Positions 1 through 11,859 of a DNA stretch of 64,000 bases are shown piece by piece. The translations under genes were made by a program, and so were the position numbers. Within the stretch, counting starts at the first letter, position 1; every line of letters starts with the position of its first letter. The notes beneath the pieces are model-generated. The model was not told where the DNA came from. It made no database searches and worked only from the letters and a program-made list of their open reading frames with translations. The stretch is from Guyanagaster necrorhizus (lineage: Eukaryota; Basidiomycota; Agaricomycetes; Agaricales; Physalacriaceae). The stretch covers positions 223,765 to 287,764 of the forward strand of contig NW_025064906.1 of assembly GCF_019112545.1 (NCBI RefSeq). The letters are read 5' to 3'.

Positions 1-2450
1 TGGCTGCATGCTATGACTCCCTCTATGCAACCCCTGAGCACTCAGAAGCTGAAAATATCAACCTATCTGAGTCTGCAAGAAGCCTATCCAGAACCTCAGT
101 ACCTGACTGGATTGCCAAGCAGATAGAAGAGTTCACCCAAGAAGCTAGACCAATAGAAAGCTGGGCCAATGTTGAAGAGAAAAAACATATTATCAGCCAA
201 GGGCACAGAACCCAGCCAGCCAGAACTTGATCTGAGTCCAAGGCATAGCACAGTGCAGAAGAAGCTTATTATAGAAACCAATGCAAAAAAGAAGCTCAAA
301 GACAGAATCATGAAAGAAGAAACTATGAGAGGTATAGAAACTGAAGTGACACTATAAGTCCATTCTGAGAGCCAAGCTGGCCCAGAATGAACCTCCCCTC
401 TCACCACAAGAAGTTCCTCTTCTCTGAACTCCTGAAATCCCTCTCTCCACTTATAGAGTCCATTCTTCACTGTCAGTTCATATTCCCAAATCAACTATCC
501 AGTGACTCATCTGAGGCTGAGTTGCTGGAGTACTCTTTGATAAGCAGAATACTAACTGATTCCAAGAGTATCATGCAGCAGTAAAGGCAGCAGAGAGCCA
601 GGGAGAGCCTATCAAAGGACTCCTTCTCTGACCCTTCACTTCTGCTGACTCCTGACCCAGCATCTCAGAATAGCTCACCTGCAACAGTGAAACTCTGGGA
701 GTCATCCACTTTCAACCTACATGATGACTTCCCTAAAGGAGACAGTGAGGACAGTGAGGAGGATGATCTTATTCCAAGAATCTTTGAGTGTTCAGAGAAT
801 CCTGCTGAGATCAAGAATGAGGAATTACTAGAAGCTGAAATATGATGAGAATAGGAAAAGAAACTGAAACAACTGTATCAGAAGAGAGTTTATGAGATTG
901 TTTGGGACTTGGAGTGGCAGATGACCTCATTCAGAAAGAAGTATTCCATAGCCAGTCCAAAAAAAAACAAATTGATATTTTACAGTATGCCATAACAGAA
1001 TAGGCCATTTACCTGTATAACCAATAGCATCCTAAAGGCCTTCTAGCCAAACTCCTGGGATATCAGTCATGATTCAACATCCAACTAATGCTAAACACAC
1101 CATCTGTCACTCTGAAACAGGCTATATACTTGGCACCAATAATCTGAACTATTAGTATGGCCTCCACTCACTGCTGAAAGCCACAAACTCTGCAAGCTAA
1201 GAATCTGACTAGATATTTCTGAAAGCTAAAGAAAAGCCAATTGATGAGGGGACAACCTCCTGCTGATAAAGCTGGATCCAGTGGTCAGACCAAAGAGGAT
1301 GACTCTGAAGTCACTAAGCAGAGATTCACTGTCATCAATGGAGTAATTGTCCAGAAACCAGAAGAACAAGTCTCTGGAAGCCTGGTCACTTATGATGATT
1401 TTCTCCATTCCTTTTCCACATCATACCAGAAAATACCACTCTTTAGCAATACTTAAATCTGATAAGACTACTTATCTCTGACTCAATCCCCATGCAGCAC
1501 AAATCAGACCTTATATAAAAGTCTCAACCCTTTAAAGAGCAATCAGATGATATTGATCACTTCTTGATTGATAGTGAACAATATTTTGAGGTATATTCTG
1601 CTTATCTATCTACTAACATTTATTGAGTCACCTTTGCTGCATCCTATTTTAAGGATAAGACCAAGGTTTAGTGGACATTAAAGAGTTGGAATCTTTATTC
1701 TATGACCAGGAGGCACCATCAACTGCTGTCCTGGCCAGTATTTAAACAAATGGTCTGCAACAAGTTTATTGATCCAGCTATTCAGAAAGTCTATAAACAG
1801 AAGATGAAGAATCTTTGAATGGATGACAAGATGGCCACTGAATACTTCAATGAGTTTGAGCAACTCACCAAACTGGCTGGACTTATTGACAATATCAAGG
1901 ACAATAGATGTCTGATTGAATATCTTAAGAATGGGGTTTCCCACTCTTACATTTCAATGATCTCTGACATCAGTTTTAACATTCTAAAGAGATATGGAGA
2001 ATAGAAGGCATAGATCATTATAATGAACAAAGAGTGACATCAACAAAAGATGGAGAATGCCTACTGGCAGAATGACTGGAAACTCAGCAATCAGAGAAAG
2101 GCTAATACTCCAACTTCTGCCAAGTCCAACATGATTTCTACACCCTCCTATTCAATCCAGAAGACTGGCATGGGAGTTACCTATACTGGACAAGAGAAAC
2201 CTATAGATGTTGACTAATTATGGAAAAAAGAGAAGTGTTTCACTTGTGGAGAGAAAGATCATCTGTTCAGGAACCACCTGAAGAAGAAATAAACATGCAA
2301 AGACATTTGGATGCAGATTGCTGAGTTACAGAAGGAAGCTGATAGGCTGGAAGAGCTTGAAAAGAATATGAGAGTTGAGAAGATAAAAGACAGGGCTGAT
2401 GAGTGAGTGATTCCACTTGGTTGGCCAAAGAACTTAATAGTGTGTTTCAA
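1..2450 (+). pseudogene. Element A gag-like region, disrupted
   Basis: Conceptual translation is rich in Glu, Lys, Gln and Ser, as in gag polyproteins, but broken by many stops. A short open segment at 1,819-2,004 resembles the gag capsid helices. At 2,236-2,277 a CCHC-type zinc knuckle starts C-x2-C-x4-H and then has His where the last Cys is expected. Directly after it is a Lys/Glu-rich segment. The function of an intact copy would be RNA packaging into a virus-like particle. This copy cannot make a full protein. Confidence 0.6.
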
Positions 2451-2899
2451 AATACTGCTAATCAGACTTATGCTAGCTCTGTAGGTACCTATTTACATGT
2501 GCATTCAAATATACTCAGCCCTGTTACTTTAAACACACTAAAGAAATCACAGAAAATCAAGACTCAAATGCCTATAGGCTGAACAGAGAGACCCCTGATA
2601 GATAGCTAAAACCATTTGAAACTGAATAGACTTGGCAGGCCATTCAGAATGCTAAAGATGAAGCTGAAACCAAGGCAGTACTCAAAAACTGGATGCATTG
2701 GATATGAGTCAAAGAAGTAACTGATAAAATGATTGAGGGATTGAAGAAGGCACAAAGAAACTAAGCTCTGGAGTGGCTGGACAAGTTAAGAGGATTTAGA
2801 AAGTATATCCAGTGGCTGCACCAAAAGTTCTATCAATCATGCTTTTGTCACTAAGCACAACCTCCTGATCTGATCCATGGCTGGACCAATCCCTGTCTA

Positions 2900-5800
2900 T
2901 AATGCTGACAGCATCAAAAACCAAGCTGGTTCAATCACAGAGTTTGTTGAACTCTGACTAGTGATCAGAGATCATGCAAAGCAGATTGATTTAGCTGTGA
3001 TTGACCTGGAATCTAAGGAGATCTTTCTCAGTCATGACTGGCTCACATAGTATAATCTATTAATCAACTGAAAGACAGATCAGATCATCTTTGCATGATG
3101 CTAATATCAAAAAATTCCCTTCAAACTGCTAGACAAAGACCCCAAGGATTGTTGAGATGAGAAAATAGAAGAAGAGAAAACAATTCTAGCCACAAACATG
3201 GATCATGCAATTTACATCCAGGCAATGCACCATGCCAATGATCTGGCTGTTAGAGTGAATGAAAAGAAGAAACCCAAGACATTTGAGGAGTTGGTGTCTG
3301 AGTGGGCACATGACTTTCATGATCTGTTCACCAAAGAAAGTTTGATGAGCTACTGGAGCTAAAACTCTGGGACCATACTATTGAGCTTATTGCAAATGCC
3401 AGTGCTAATCTTGATTGCAAGGTGTACAATCTCAGTCTACTGGAGTGGATTAAACTTGACAAGTTCTTGGAGAAAAACTTGTTCAGCAGATGAATCTGAC
3501 CATCAAAGTCCTTTATGGCATCACCCTTCTTTTTTGTCAAAAAGAAGGATGGCAAACTCTGACCAGTCTAAGACTGTCAAAAGTTAAATGAAATAATAAT
3601 CAAAAATCACTATCTGCTTCTCTTGATCTCAGAATTAATAGACAAGCTCTATGGGGCAAGATACTACATCAAGCTGGATGTATGATGGGAGTATAACAAC
3701 ATCTGGATCAAAGAGAAGGATGAATGGAAAGCAGCATTCCAAACTAACTGAGGGCTCTTTGAGCCTACAGTTATATTCTTCAGACTGACAAATTCTCCTG
3801 CTACCTTTCAATGAATGATGAACAACATCTTCAAGGACCTTATAGTGATGGAGAAAGTCACTATCTATCAGAACAACATCTTAATCATGTCAAAGAACCA
3901 GGATGAGCACTGATGCTTAGTCTATCAGGTACTGAGACTGATGTGAAGGAACAAGCTATTTCTCAAAGTAGAGAAGTGTGAGTTTGAAGTACTGGAGACT
4001 GAGTATCTTGGGGTTATCATTAGTGAAGAAAGCATCTGAATAGACTCCATCAAGATAGCAGGAGTGACAGAATAGCTGCAACCAACTAAAAAAAAGGAGT
4101 TACAGTTCTTTCTCAGGTTTACAAATTTTTACTGCTGGTTTATCTGAGATTACAGCAAGATGATCCACTCCATGACTCAACTTATGGGAAACATCCCCTG
4201 AGCCTGGGAAATCACTCAGCAGTCAGCATTTGATGACTTAAAAAGATGATTAGCTGAGAATGTGGTACTGGTGATACCAACAGAGAATGAAAAGTTTCAA
4301 GTAGAAGCTGATTCAAGCAAGGGGATGATAAGTGCAGTCCTCTCATAGGAGCAGAATGGAAAATGGTGACCCATTGTATTTCTCTCTAAGGCATTGACCA
4401 CCACTGAATGCAACTATGAGATCTATGATAAGAAACTCTTAGCTATCATGCTAGCACTTGCTAAATAGAGACACTATCTGATCAAAGCTGTTTATATCTT
4501 TGAGGTCTGGACTGACTATCAGAATCTATGATATTTCTGATCACCACAGAAGCTCAATCTGCATCAAGCCTGATGGGTAACTGAACTCACATAATATCAG
4601 TATACTCTATATCACAAGGCAGAGGCAATAAACAAGAAGGCAGACTTGTTAAGTCATAGAGCTGATCACAATCAGAGAGAGGAGGACAACAAAGAAGTAA
4701 TGCTCCTAAAGCCAGAACACTTTTGTATCATAATCATGTCAATAGAAGAAGAAGTTCACAAATAAGTTAAGAGTGCAACACAACAAATGGGATTATAGGA
4801 TCAACAAATTGCCTCATCCATTAATTATAAATGAGGTATGACCAAGTCTGGAGACTTAATTTATTATGACAACTATATCTATATTCTTTGTGACCATACC
4901 CTCTGAGGCAAGATTATTGTGATGTCTCATGATCATGCTACAGCAGGACACTTAGGAGTTGCAAAAACAAAGAAGTTGATGCTATAAGAGTATTGATGAC
5001 CAAAAATAGGTCTGAACATTGAGAAGTATATTAAAGAGTGTAAAACTTGTCAATAGACCAAGTTGAGTATATAAGTATGAGCCACCCTACTTTATCTGAA
5101 TGAAGTTCTGATAGAACCATAGACCCATATTTCAGTTGACATGATCACAGAACTCTCTGACTGTAATAGCTATAATGCTATCATCATTATCATCAATCAG
5201 TTTTTGAAAGTGATTATTCTGATCACATGCTTGATGAAACTATCCTCAGAGGGCTGGGCCAAAATTCTATGCAATGAAGTCTATACAAAGCATGAGATGC
5301 TCCAAGTCATCATTTTAGACTATAGCCCACAATTCATCTCCAAGTTTCTTAATAACCTTTATCACCTCCTTAACATCTGAAGCAATGCATCAACTGTCTA
5401 TCACCCACAAACTGATGGGCAAACAGAATGTGCTAACCAAGAAATTAAGAAGTATCTTTAAATGTTCATTAATCACAGACAAGACAACTGGATCAAATGG
5501 CTTGCTCTTGCAGCCTTTCAATATAACAATCACATTCACTCTGTGATAAACAAGACATTCTTCTTTATTAACCATAGATGTCATCCACACATCATAGTCA
5601 TAAGCTGACATAACATTACTACTCCTGCATCCTCCAATTTTATGCAGCTCATGTTTACAATTTACACTGAAACACATACTGCCCTCAAAAAAGCTGCTGC
5701 CACTATGAAGACACAATATGATAAACACCAATGACCCACTCACAACTACTCCATCAATAATAAAGTATGGCTGGACATCAGTAATCTTCACCTCTCTCAT

Positions 5801-6200
5801 CTGAAATGCAAGCTCACCAACAAGCAAACAGGACTCTTTCCTATACTCACAAAAGTCAGTGCATCTGCTTACTGCTTAAAACTTTCTGACCTGGTGAATA
5901 TATTCTGTATTCAATGAAATTCTCCTAACCTCCTATGTGGGCCTAGCTTTTCCCAACTAGAAAGCCCCACCTCCTCCAGATGCTCTCCTTGTTGACAATA
6001 AAGAATATTATAAAGTCAAGCAAATTCTGGATCACAAGCTCTGCAAAGTCTGCATATATAGAGGGAGAAAAGCTGCACTATCATTTATTATCTGGTCAAA
6101 TGGACAGGCTTTAGTCCTGAATTGAATCAGTGGATTCACAAACAGGATCTCAATGCAGACAATGCTATTTATGACTATAAAATTTTCATTAACTGATCCA
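2900..6200 (+). pseudogene. Element A pol: protease, RT, RNase H, integrase, disrupted
   Basis: The order protease, reverse transcriptase, RNase H, integrase is that of Ty3/gypsy elements. RT motifs are recognisable around 3,600-4,000. The catalytic Asp-Asp pair is replaced by Asn-Asn at 3,872-3,877, each explained by one G-to-A change. The RNase H region is near 4,200-4,650. The integrase HHCC zinc-binding motif is near 4,925-5,065 and its core near 5,130-5,600, with the open segment 5,141-5,380. The C-terminal part runs to about 6,180. Numerous stop codons make it non-functional. Confidence 0.75.
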
Positions 6201-6213
6201 TCAGAATGATGAT

Positions 6214-6229
6214 CTTAAGAGGGGGGTGA
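6214..6229 (+). promoter_or_regulatory. Polypurine tract of element A
   Basis: A purine run directly before the 3' LTR, the usual priming site for plus-strand DNA synthesis in LTR retrotransposons. The same feature precedes the LTR of element B (20,556-20,571) and, on the other strand, that of A' (8,125-8,141). Confidence 0.6.
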
Positions 6230-6676
6230 TATTATGATTTTTTCATATTTTTTTCATTTTTATTTTATCAGAGTGTCTATCTTATCTTCAGTGCCTCTTT
6301 AGAGAGCATGAGATGATTAGGTAAACACAACAGATGAGACACTATTGTACTCAGTTGTCTCACCCACAGATAATGCCTCATTGTCCTATTTCTGACAATC
6401 AGGCAGGATCAGTATCATAGCACAGAACAGCACAATAGGTAGTAGCTATATTTATTACAAGATTAACAGTATATAAGTAGTGTAGCTCTCACTGTAGTAA
6501 TCCAGCTTTGAGCTATAAGTTTATTTTATACTATCTTCTCTTGAGCCTTGCCTATCTTTAGTCTTGATAGCATTTCACCTACTAGAATGCACTAAGTGGA
6601 CTCTAGCATAACTGTATGAACATGATACAGCACTAGTTTATCATATGTTCAGATCATATGCAAGCTAGATCTAACA
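6230..6676 (+). repeat. 3' LTR of element A
   Basis: About 447 bp from TATTATGATTTTTT (probably TGTTATG before a G-to-A change) to CTAACA. It shares the block around 6,470-6,500, with a TATATAAG box, with the LTR of element B at 20,572-21,040. The boundaries were set by comparing these two copies and the A' LTRs. Confidence 0.7.
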
Positions 6677-7515
6677 CATGCTGAGAGTGAGTGAGTCTGT
6701 GGGTACAGCAACTGGGCTTGGGAGACCTATCAGAGTGGCTGACACAACCACATTCTAAGAGACTATAGATGCAGCATATACAGATCTAGAACAATCCTCA
6801 TAAATAATCATCATGCCAGGAGTCTCAGCTCTGGATGTGTGTTCAAAGTAGCATTTCCAATAGTGATGCTGAGTAGGAGGTGTATAACCCTGTGAACTAG
6901 AGCCACATAAGCTTAAGCTATATTTCTGAAATGTGACAACTTGATTAAAGATGGCCTCCAATGTAATCTTATAGTAGGCCAACTTGAAAACCTCAAATAA
7001 CTCTCACTATTACTAGAATGTTTCTTCAACAGTAGTGGTAAGAAATCATTGATCATAGGATTATTATCACTCCAGATGATGATAATGTCTCTTTTCTTCT
7101 TGAAGGCAAGAAACCATATAGTTGCTGAATATGAATTCCAATGAACATAGAATCTCTCATACCTTATAAAAGGTGCTCCATCAGCCTTTTATTTATAGCT
7201 ATAGAGATACTTGCCATAATGCAGAAATGTTATGATCAGAGCTCATAATAGAGCCCAACTACTACTAGCTATAAAAATGATGAGGATATCTGAGCTCTTT
7301 GAAATAAAGTCAGATATGATAATAAGCATAGTAGTTTGCATAATTGTATATAGCAAAGAGCAAGGGGTATTCTAAAAGGAGACCTCAGAGCTATCACCAG
7401 CAGCATCCCTTATATCCTCAAATGACAGCTGTATTATATAAAAATGCTTCTGTAAGCTTCTGAGTTGATAAGGAAAGTTGAGTAACATCCTGAATACTCA
7501 GAATATCAAAATAAT
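6677..7515 (-). pseudogene. Downstream part of an older gypsy element (C), left of A'
   Basis: Read on the minus strand, the sequence next to 7,515 continues the chromodomain-like C-terminus interrupted at 15,834. The reading before and after A' joins sensibly once A' and one copy of its 5-bp target site are removed. Further left, an open segment at 6,755-6,982 (about 75 codons) with Tyr/Thr/Ser-rich sequence could be the end of the same polyprotein or unrelated. No stop-free frame and no LTR of C were recognised here. Confidence 0.4.
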
Positions 7516-8124
7516 TGTTAGGCTTCCACTAACACTCACATGCACCACTTCTGCTGGGGTTTGATTCTAGATTCTGAATCTGAGTCTGATTTTGATATAA
7601 AAGTATGATGAGAATGATGAGGTAGACAATAAGAATGTTACAAATAGGAATGAAGAAGTATAGCTGATAGAGATAGTCTGCTGTTGGAGGCAAGAGTATT
7701 CACACCAGATAATCAGAGAGTTTAGCAGATGTATTAAACCTTAGCTCAAGACTGAGGTACATCAGTGTGTACTACTACTTTAAATACTGTCTGAAGAACC
7801 TTATACCCTACAAATGACTATTGTCTGCTTTTTATGCCCTCTGCTCATTGTCTGAAATAACAATGACTGTGCTCTTGCCTTTGTTCATCATTGTCACTCT
7901 GCTATACCATTGCTATGGTGAGTTTTCCATATGCCACAGTTCTTATTGTATTCAAGATGTGGGATAGCAATGGTTACTGCATTGTTCCTTGTCATCTTAT
8001 TGTGCATTAATAAATAAGATATAGTTATAGTGTCATCATGTCTTTATTATCTTTTGTAAGGTTGGTCTGGGGTCAGGATTGGTAAGCATTAGCAGATCAT
8101 GATTTAGAGGCAAAAATCATGACA
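7516..8124 (-). repeat. 3' LTR of element A'
   Basis: About 609 bp. In its own orientation it starts TGTCATGATT and ends CTAACA. It aligns along its length with 15,203-15,833. Confidence 0.85.
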
Positions 8125-8141
8125 TTACTTTCTCCTCAAGA
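8125..8141 (-). promoter_or_regulatory. Polypurine tract of element A'
   Basis: On the minus strand a run of G and A immediately precedes the 3' LTR, matching the position and composition of the tracts in A and B. Confidence 0.5.
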
Positions 8142-8399
8142 CAATCATCCTCAATTGCTCAGAGCAGCCTAAGAAAAAGAGATCATGCTTTATCCTTGCC
8201 ATCAATCTCAGTGGAAACATCATTGGTGCAGTCAAGAAAATAGAGTTTGTCAACAAAGGTTTCAGCAGCTAGGTCATCTTCCTCTCTCCATATAAATAGC
8301 TTTTTGCATTCAAAAGGGTGTCAGTCTTTTCTGAAGGGCAGTTTTTGCATATGGATATAGTCTGACTTGTCAAACATTGGTCAATCCAATAGGGCAAAG

Positions 8400-11340
8400 T
8401 TGACAGCTGTCAGAGAATTTTGGTATGCCTGATATTTAGTAATAAGGGTCTTTATATGCAGAAGGTCTTTTTTCATATACCATTGGTCTTTCTTGTTGCT
8501 ATACTCCTTGAAATAGACTAAAAACCACTGTTTCCTGTATCAAATCTTATCATTAAGGATGGCATCAATTTTATATTCATCTTTATTATCAACCACCACA
8601 GGTTTAGGTGGTAGTTTCTGCTGATTAGGGAATTTGGCTTGTTGGAATAGTTTGAGCAAGGCTTTATTGAAGACTGGATGGATTTTCCAAGTCTTTGGAA
8701 TGGATAATTTATATACCCCATCATCAACTTTTTTTGTGATCTTGAAGGGCTCTTCATATTTATCATTTAACTTTTTTATAGTTCTGTCCATCTTCAGATT
8801 TTTCATATCTAGCATGACCTGATCTCCTTGTTGATACTTTTTTTCTGATGCTCTTTTCTTGTCATATTGTTTCTTTATTGAGTCTATTGCTTTTAAGAGT
8901 GCTTGTTCTGTCTCATTGTGGATCTTCTTCATTTCACTGTGATGGAGTTTTTTTGGTTGTTGTGAGTGAATCCTGCTAAGGGGAGCCATTCTGCTCAGTC
9001 ATCCTACCAGTGATTAATGAATATTCATAAATATTTTTCAATCTCTTGATTGACCCTCTCTGTTTGTTTATCTGTTTGGGGATGGTATGCTGTCAATGAA
9101 TTTCCAGTGATTTCAAGTAGCTTGTATAGCTCTTTTATAAACTGCAAGATGAATTGTAGGTCTTGATCTGAGATGATTTTATCTGGAAGATCATGGTGAG
9201 CATATACATGATCTCAAAAAAGTTGTGCCCACTCTTTTGCATTCAAACTCATGTTGGTGGTGATGAAAATAAGTTCTTTAGGAAATCAATCCACAATGGC
9301 TAGAATGGCATCATGTTCTTTGGACTTGGGAAGAGAGCCTATCATGTCTATCAAAATCACTTTTCATTTGTCCAAAGAGATCTCATTGGAGTGTAATAGT
9401 GTCATCCACTTCTTTGTGCTGGCTTTAGTTCTTTGGCATGTTTGCACCCTTTGATATAGGCTTCTACTCATTTTCAAAGATTAGACAATCAATAGTTCCA
9501 GATGATCAGCTCCTGTGTTTTTGCAATTTCTGGATGTCCTGCTATTGGATGACTATGGCAGGTGGCTATGATTTTCTCTCATAGCTTGCTAGCTGAGATA
9601 TACAATCAGTTATGGAAATAGAGTACCCTCTTCTCAAGGGTCCACTCTTTCTCTTTGTTGTCAATAGCCAACTGTACTGAGTCCTCCATAAATTTTTTTT
9701 TTCTTCACACCTTTTTCAAGATTTCAGAGGTAATTGGAAAGATTATAGCATTTGTATAGAATATTTCTGGCTTGAGTACTACCATTTCTTCATTATCTTT
9801 TTTCCCTTAGTCATAGTCTGCTCTTTGGCTGAGTATGTCTGCCTTTTTATTGGCAGCATCTGATTTATGATAGAGGCTAAAGTGGTATTTGGCCAATTCT
9901 GTTACTTATCATACTTGTTGTTGATTCAGTTTTTGTGGTTTTTTGAAATATTGGAGGTTTTAGTGATTGGTCCATATTTTAAAATCATACTTGGCTCTCA
10001 TCAAATAATGATACCATTCATCCAAGACTGTCATTATTGTGAGCAACTCCTTGCTATAGCTTTCATAATTTCATTCTGTGACAGAGAGTGCTTTTGACAG
10101 GTATGCAATTGGTTTCCATTGTCCCTCTTGTTCTTGGCTGAGAATAGCTCTTAGGGTTCCTTCAGATGCATCTGCTTCAACCTTAAACTTTCTGTCATCA
10201 ATAGGAATGGCCAGGATGAGATCTGAACAGATCTGGTGCTTGATTTCTAGAAACATCTGTTCTTGGGCTTTTTTCAACTTCTACTCTGCCTTTCTGGTAA
10301 GCTTGGCTAATGGCAAGGCTATTTGGCTATATCCTTCTATGAATTATCAATAGAAGTTAGCAAATCCTAGGAAAGATTGCAGTTTTTTCTTCTTGGCTGA
10401 TATAAGCCACTCTTGTACTCCTGCTGTTTTTATGGGATCCATTCATAGCTTTTCTTCAGTGATAATGAGTTCTAGATATTCTGTTTTCAGAGTTTCAAAC
10501 TCATATTTTTCTGGTTTTAGATATAATTTATTTTCTCAAAGAATTTGTAGCATCTGTCATATCATGGCTTAGTACTCTTCAAGAGTCTTAGAGAAAATTA
10601 TTATATTGTCCAGATAAATGGTGATCTTCCCTTGCATGATAAGATCTCAGAAAACATCATTCATCATGGTCTGAAAGGTTGCCAGGGAATTGGTGAGTCT
10701 AAAGAACATCACTAGCAGCTCAAACAGTCTTTAGTTAGTTCAGAATGCAGCTTTCCATTCATCTCCTTCTTTGATTCAGATATTATTATATCTCCACTGG
10801 ACATCCAGTTTGGTGAAGTACCTGGCTTCTAATAGTTTGTCTATGAGCTTGAAAATTAATGAAAGTGAATACCAATTTTTAATAGTAAGATCATTAAGTT
10901 TTTGGTAATTCTGAACTGGTTGCAACTTCCTGTCCTTCTTTTTTATAAAAAAGAAGAGGGAGGCCATGAAAGACTTGAATACTTGGATCCTTCCACTAGT
11001 TAGGTTTTCATCCAGAAATTTGTCTAACTCTTTCTGCTCAGCTCTTCCTAGTGGATACACCTTGCAGTCCAGATTGGTGTTTGCTTCTAGTATCAGTTCA
11101 ATGGTATGATCTCATAGTTTTTTTAATGGTAATTCATTGAAGTTTTTCTTGCTAAATATGTTGATGAATTCTCTGTACTGTCTGGAAACCATCTCTTTGA
11201 GGGACTTCTTGAGCTTCTCTGCATATGCTTTGATGACTAACTCATTTGAAGTGGTGCCAGCTGCCTGGATCTCCATGGCTGGTTGAGGGTCTATCATTAA
11301 GAATTGATCTCTCTCTTCCATTTTCTGCCATATTGTTTCT
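8400..11340 (-). pseudogene. Element A' pol: protease/RT/RNase H/integrase, disrupted
   Basis: Minus-strand segments show the Ty3/gypsy pol order. An open piece at 11,112-11,321 precedes RT. RT motifs lie in 10,776-11,060, including a palm-like Lys-Leu-Asp-Val segment. RNase H starts at 10,071-10,277 with the D-A-S-E-G-type start. The integrase core lies around 9,000-9,800 and its C-terminus at 8,540-8,989, the longest open stretch (149 codons), with conserved linker residues K-K-Q-Y-D-K and an H-P-V-F-N segment. Between these are frequent stops and frame losses. CpG is absent. Confidence 0.75.
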
Positions 11341-11859
11341 TCTGGTTCATCTTGGTCTGAGTGGACTCTCTGTCCTCTGATACAGGTACATTCATCAAAA
11401 ATGACATCTCCTTTCTTCCAATCTATCTATAGATTATGCTTCTGAAGCCAGTCATGTCCTAGGAACATTTCTTGGTTGTGGAGATAGATTATAGCAAAGT
11501 CTATTTGCTCAATATGCCTATTTTCTGTGATCATTCATAGTTTGCAGTACTCTGATATGGACTCTCCATCATTAAGGGTTCCATCTGCATTATATACTAA
11601 AATGAGCCTGAGAATTTTTTGGATATTGAATTTATTTCATCAGACAAAGTCTTTATCTATAGAACTCTCTATGCATCCACTGTCTAATAAGGCCTTGGTG
11701 CTTACCACTTGATGGATGTCTAGTATCTCTAGTTGAATGTGGAGAATGGTTTTATCTCTGCCTTTTCCTCTTTGTATATACTGTTTTTCTTGTTGCACCT
11801 CTTCTAGCACCTATAGTGCTTCATCTTCTCCTATACTTCAGAGTATATTGATCAGGTTC

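Larger units (their letters stand above)
1..6676 (+). mobile_element. Element A: decayed Ty3/gypsy chromovirus, 5' end outside window
   Basis: The interior and 3' LTR of a long-terminal-repeat retrotransposon read on the plus strand. A gag-like region with a zinc knuckle (about 1-2,450) is followed by protease, reverse transcriptase, RNase H and integrase-like coding sequence (about 2,900-6,180), a purine tract and an LTR. No reading frame stays open for more than about 150 codons. Stops are frequent, mostly TGA and TAG where Arg, Trp or Gln would be expected. CpG is essentially absent. The 5' LTR would lie upstream of base 1. Its LTR ends and purine tract match elements B and A', so the three belong to related subfamilies. 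Confidence 0.85.
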
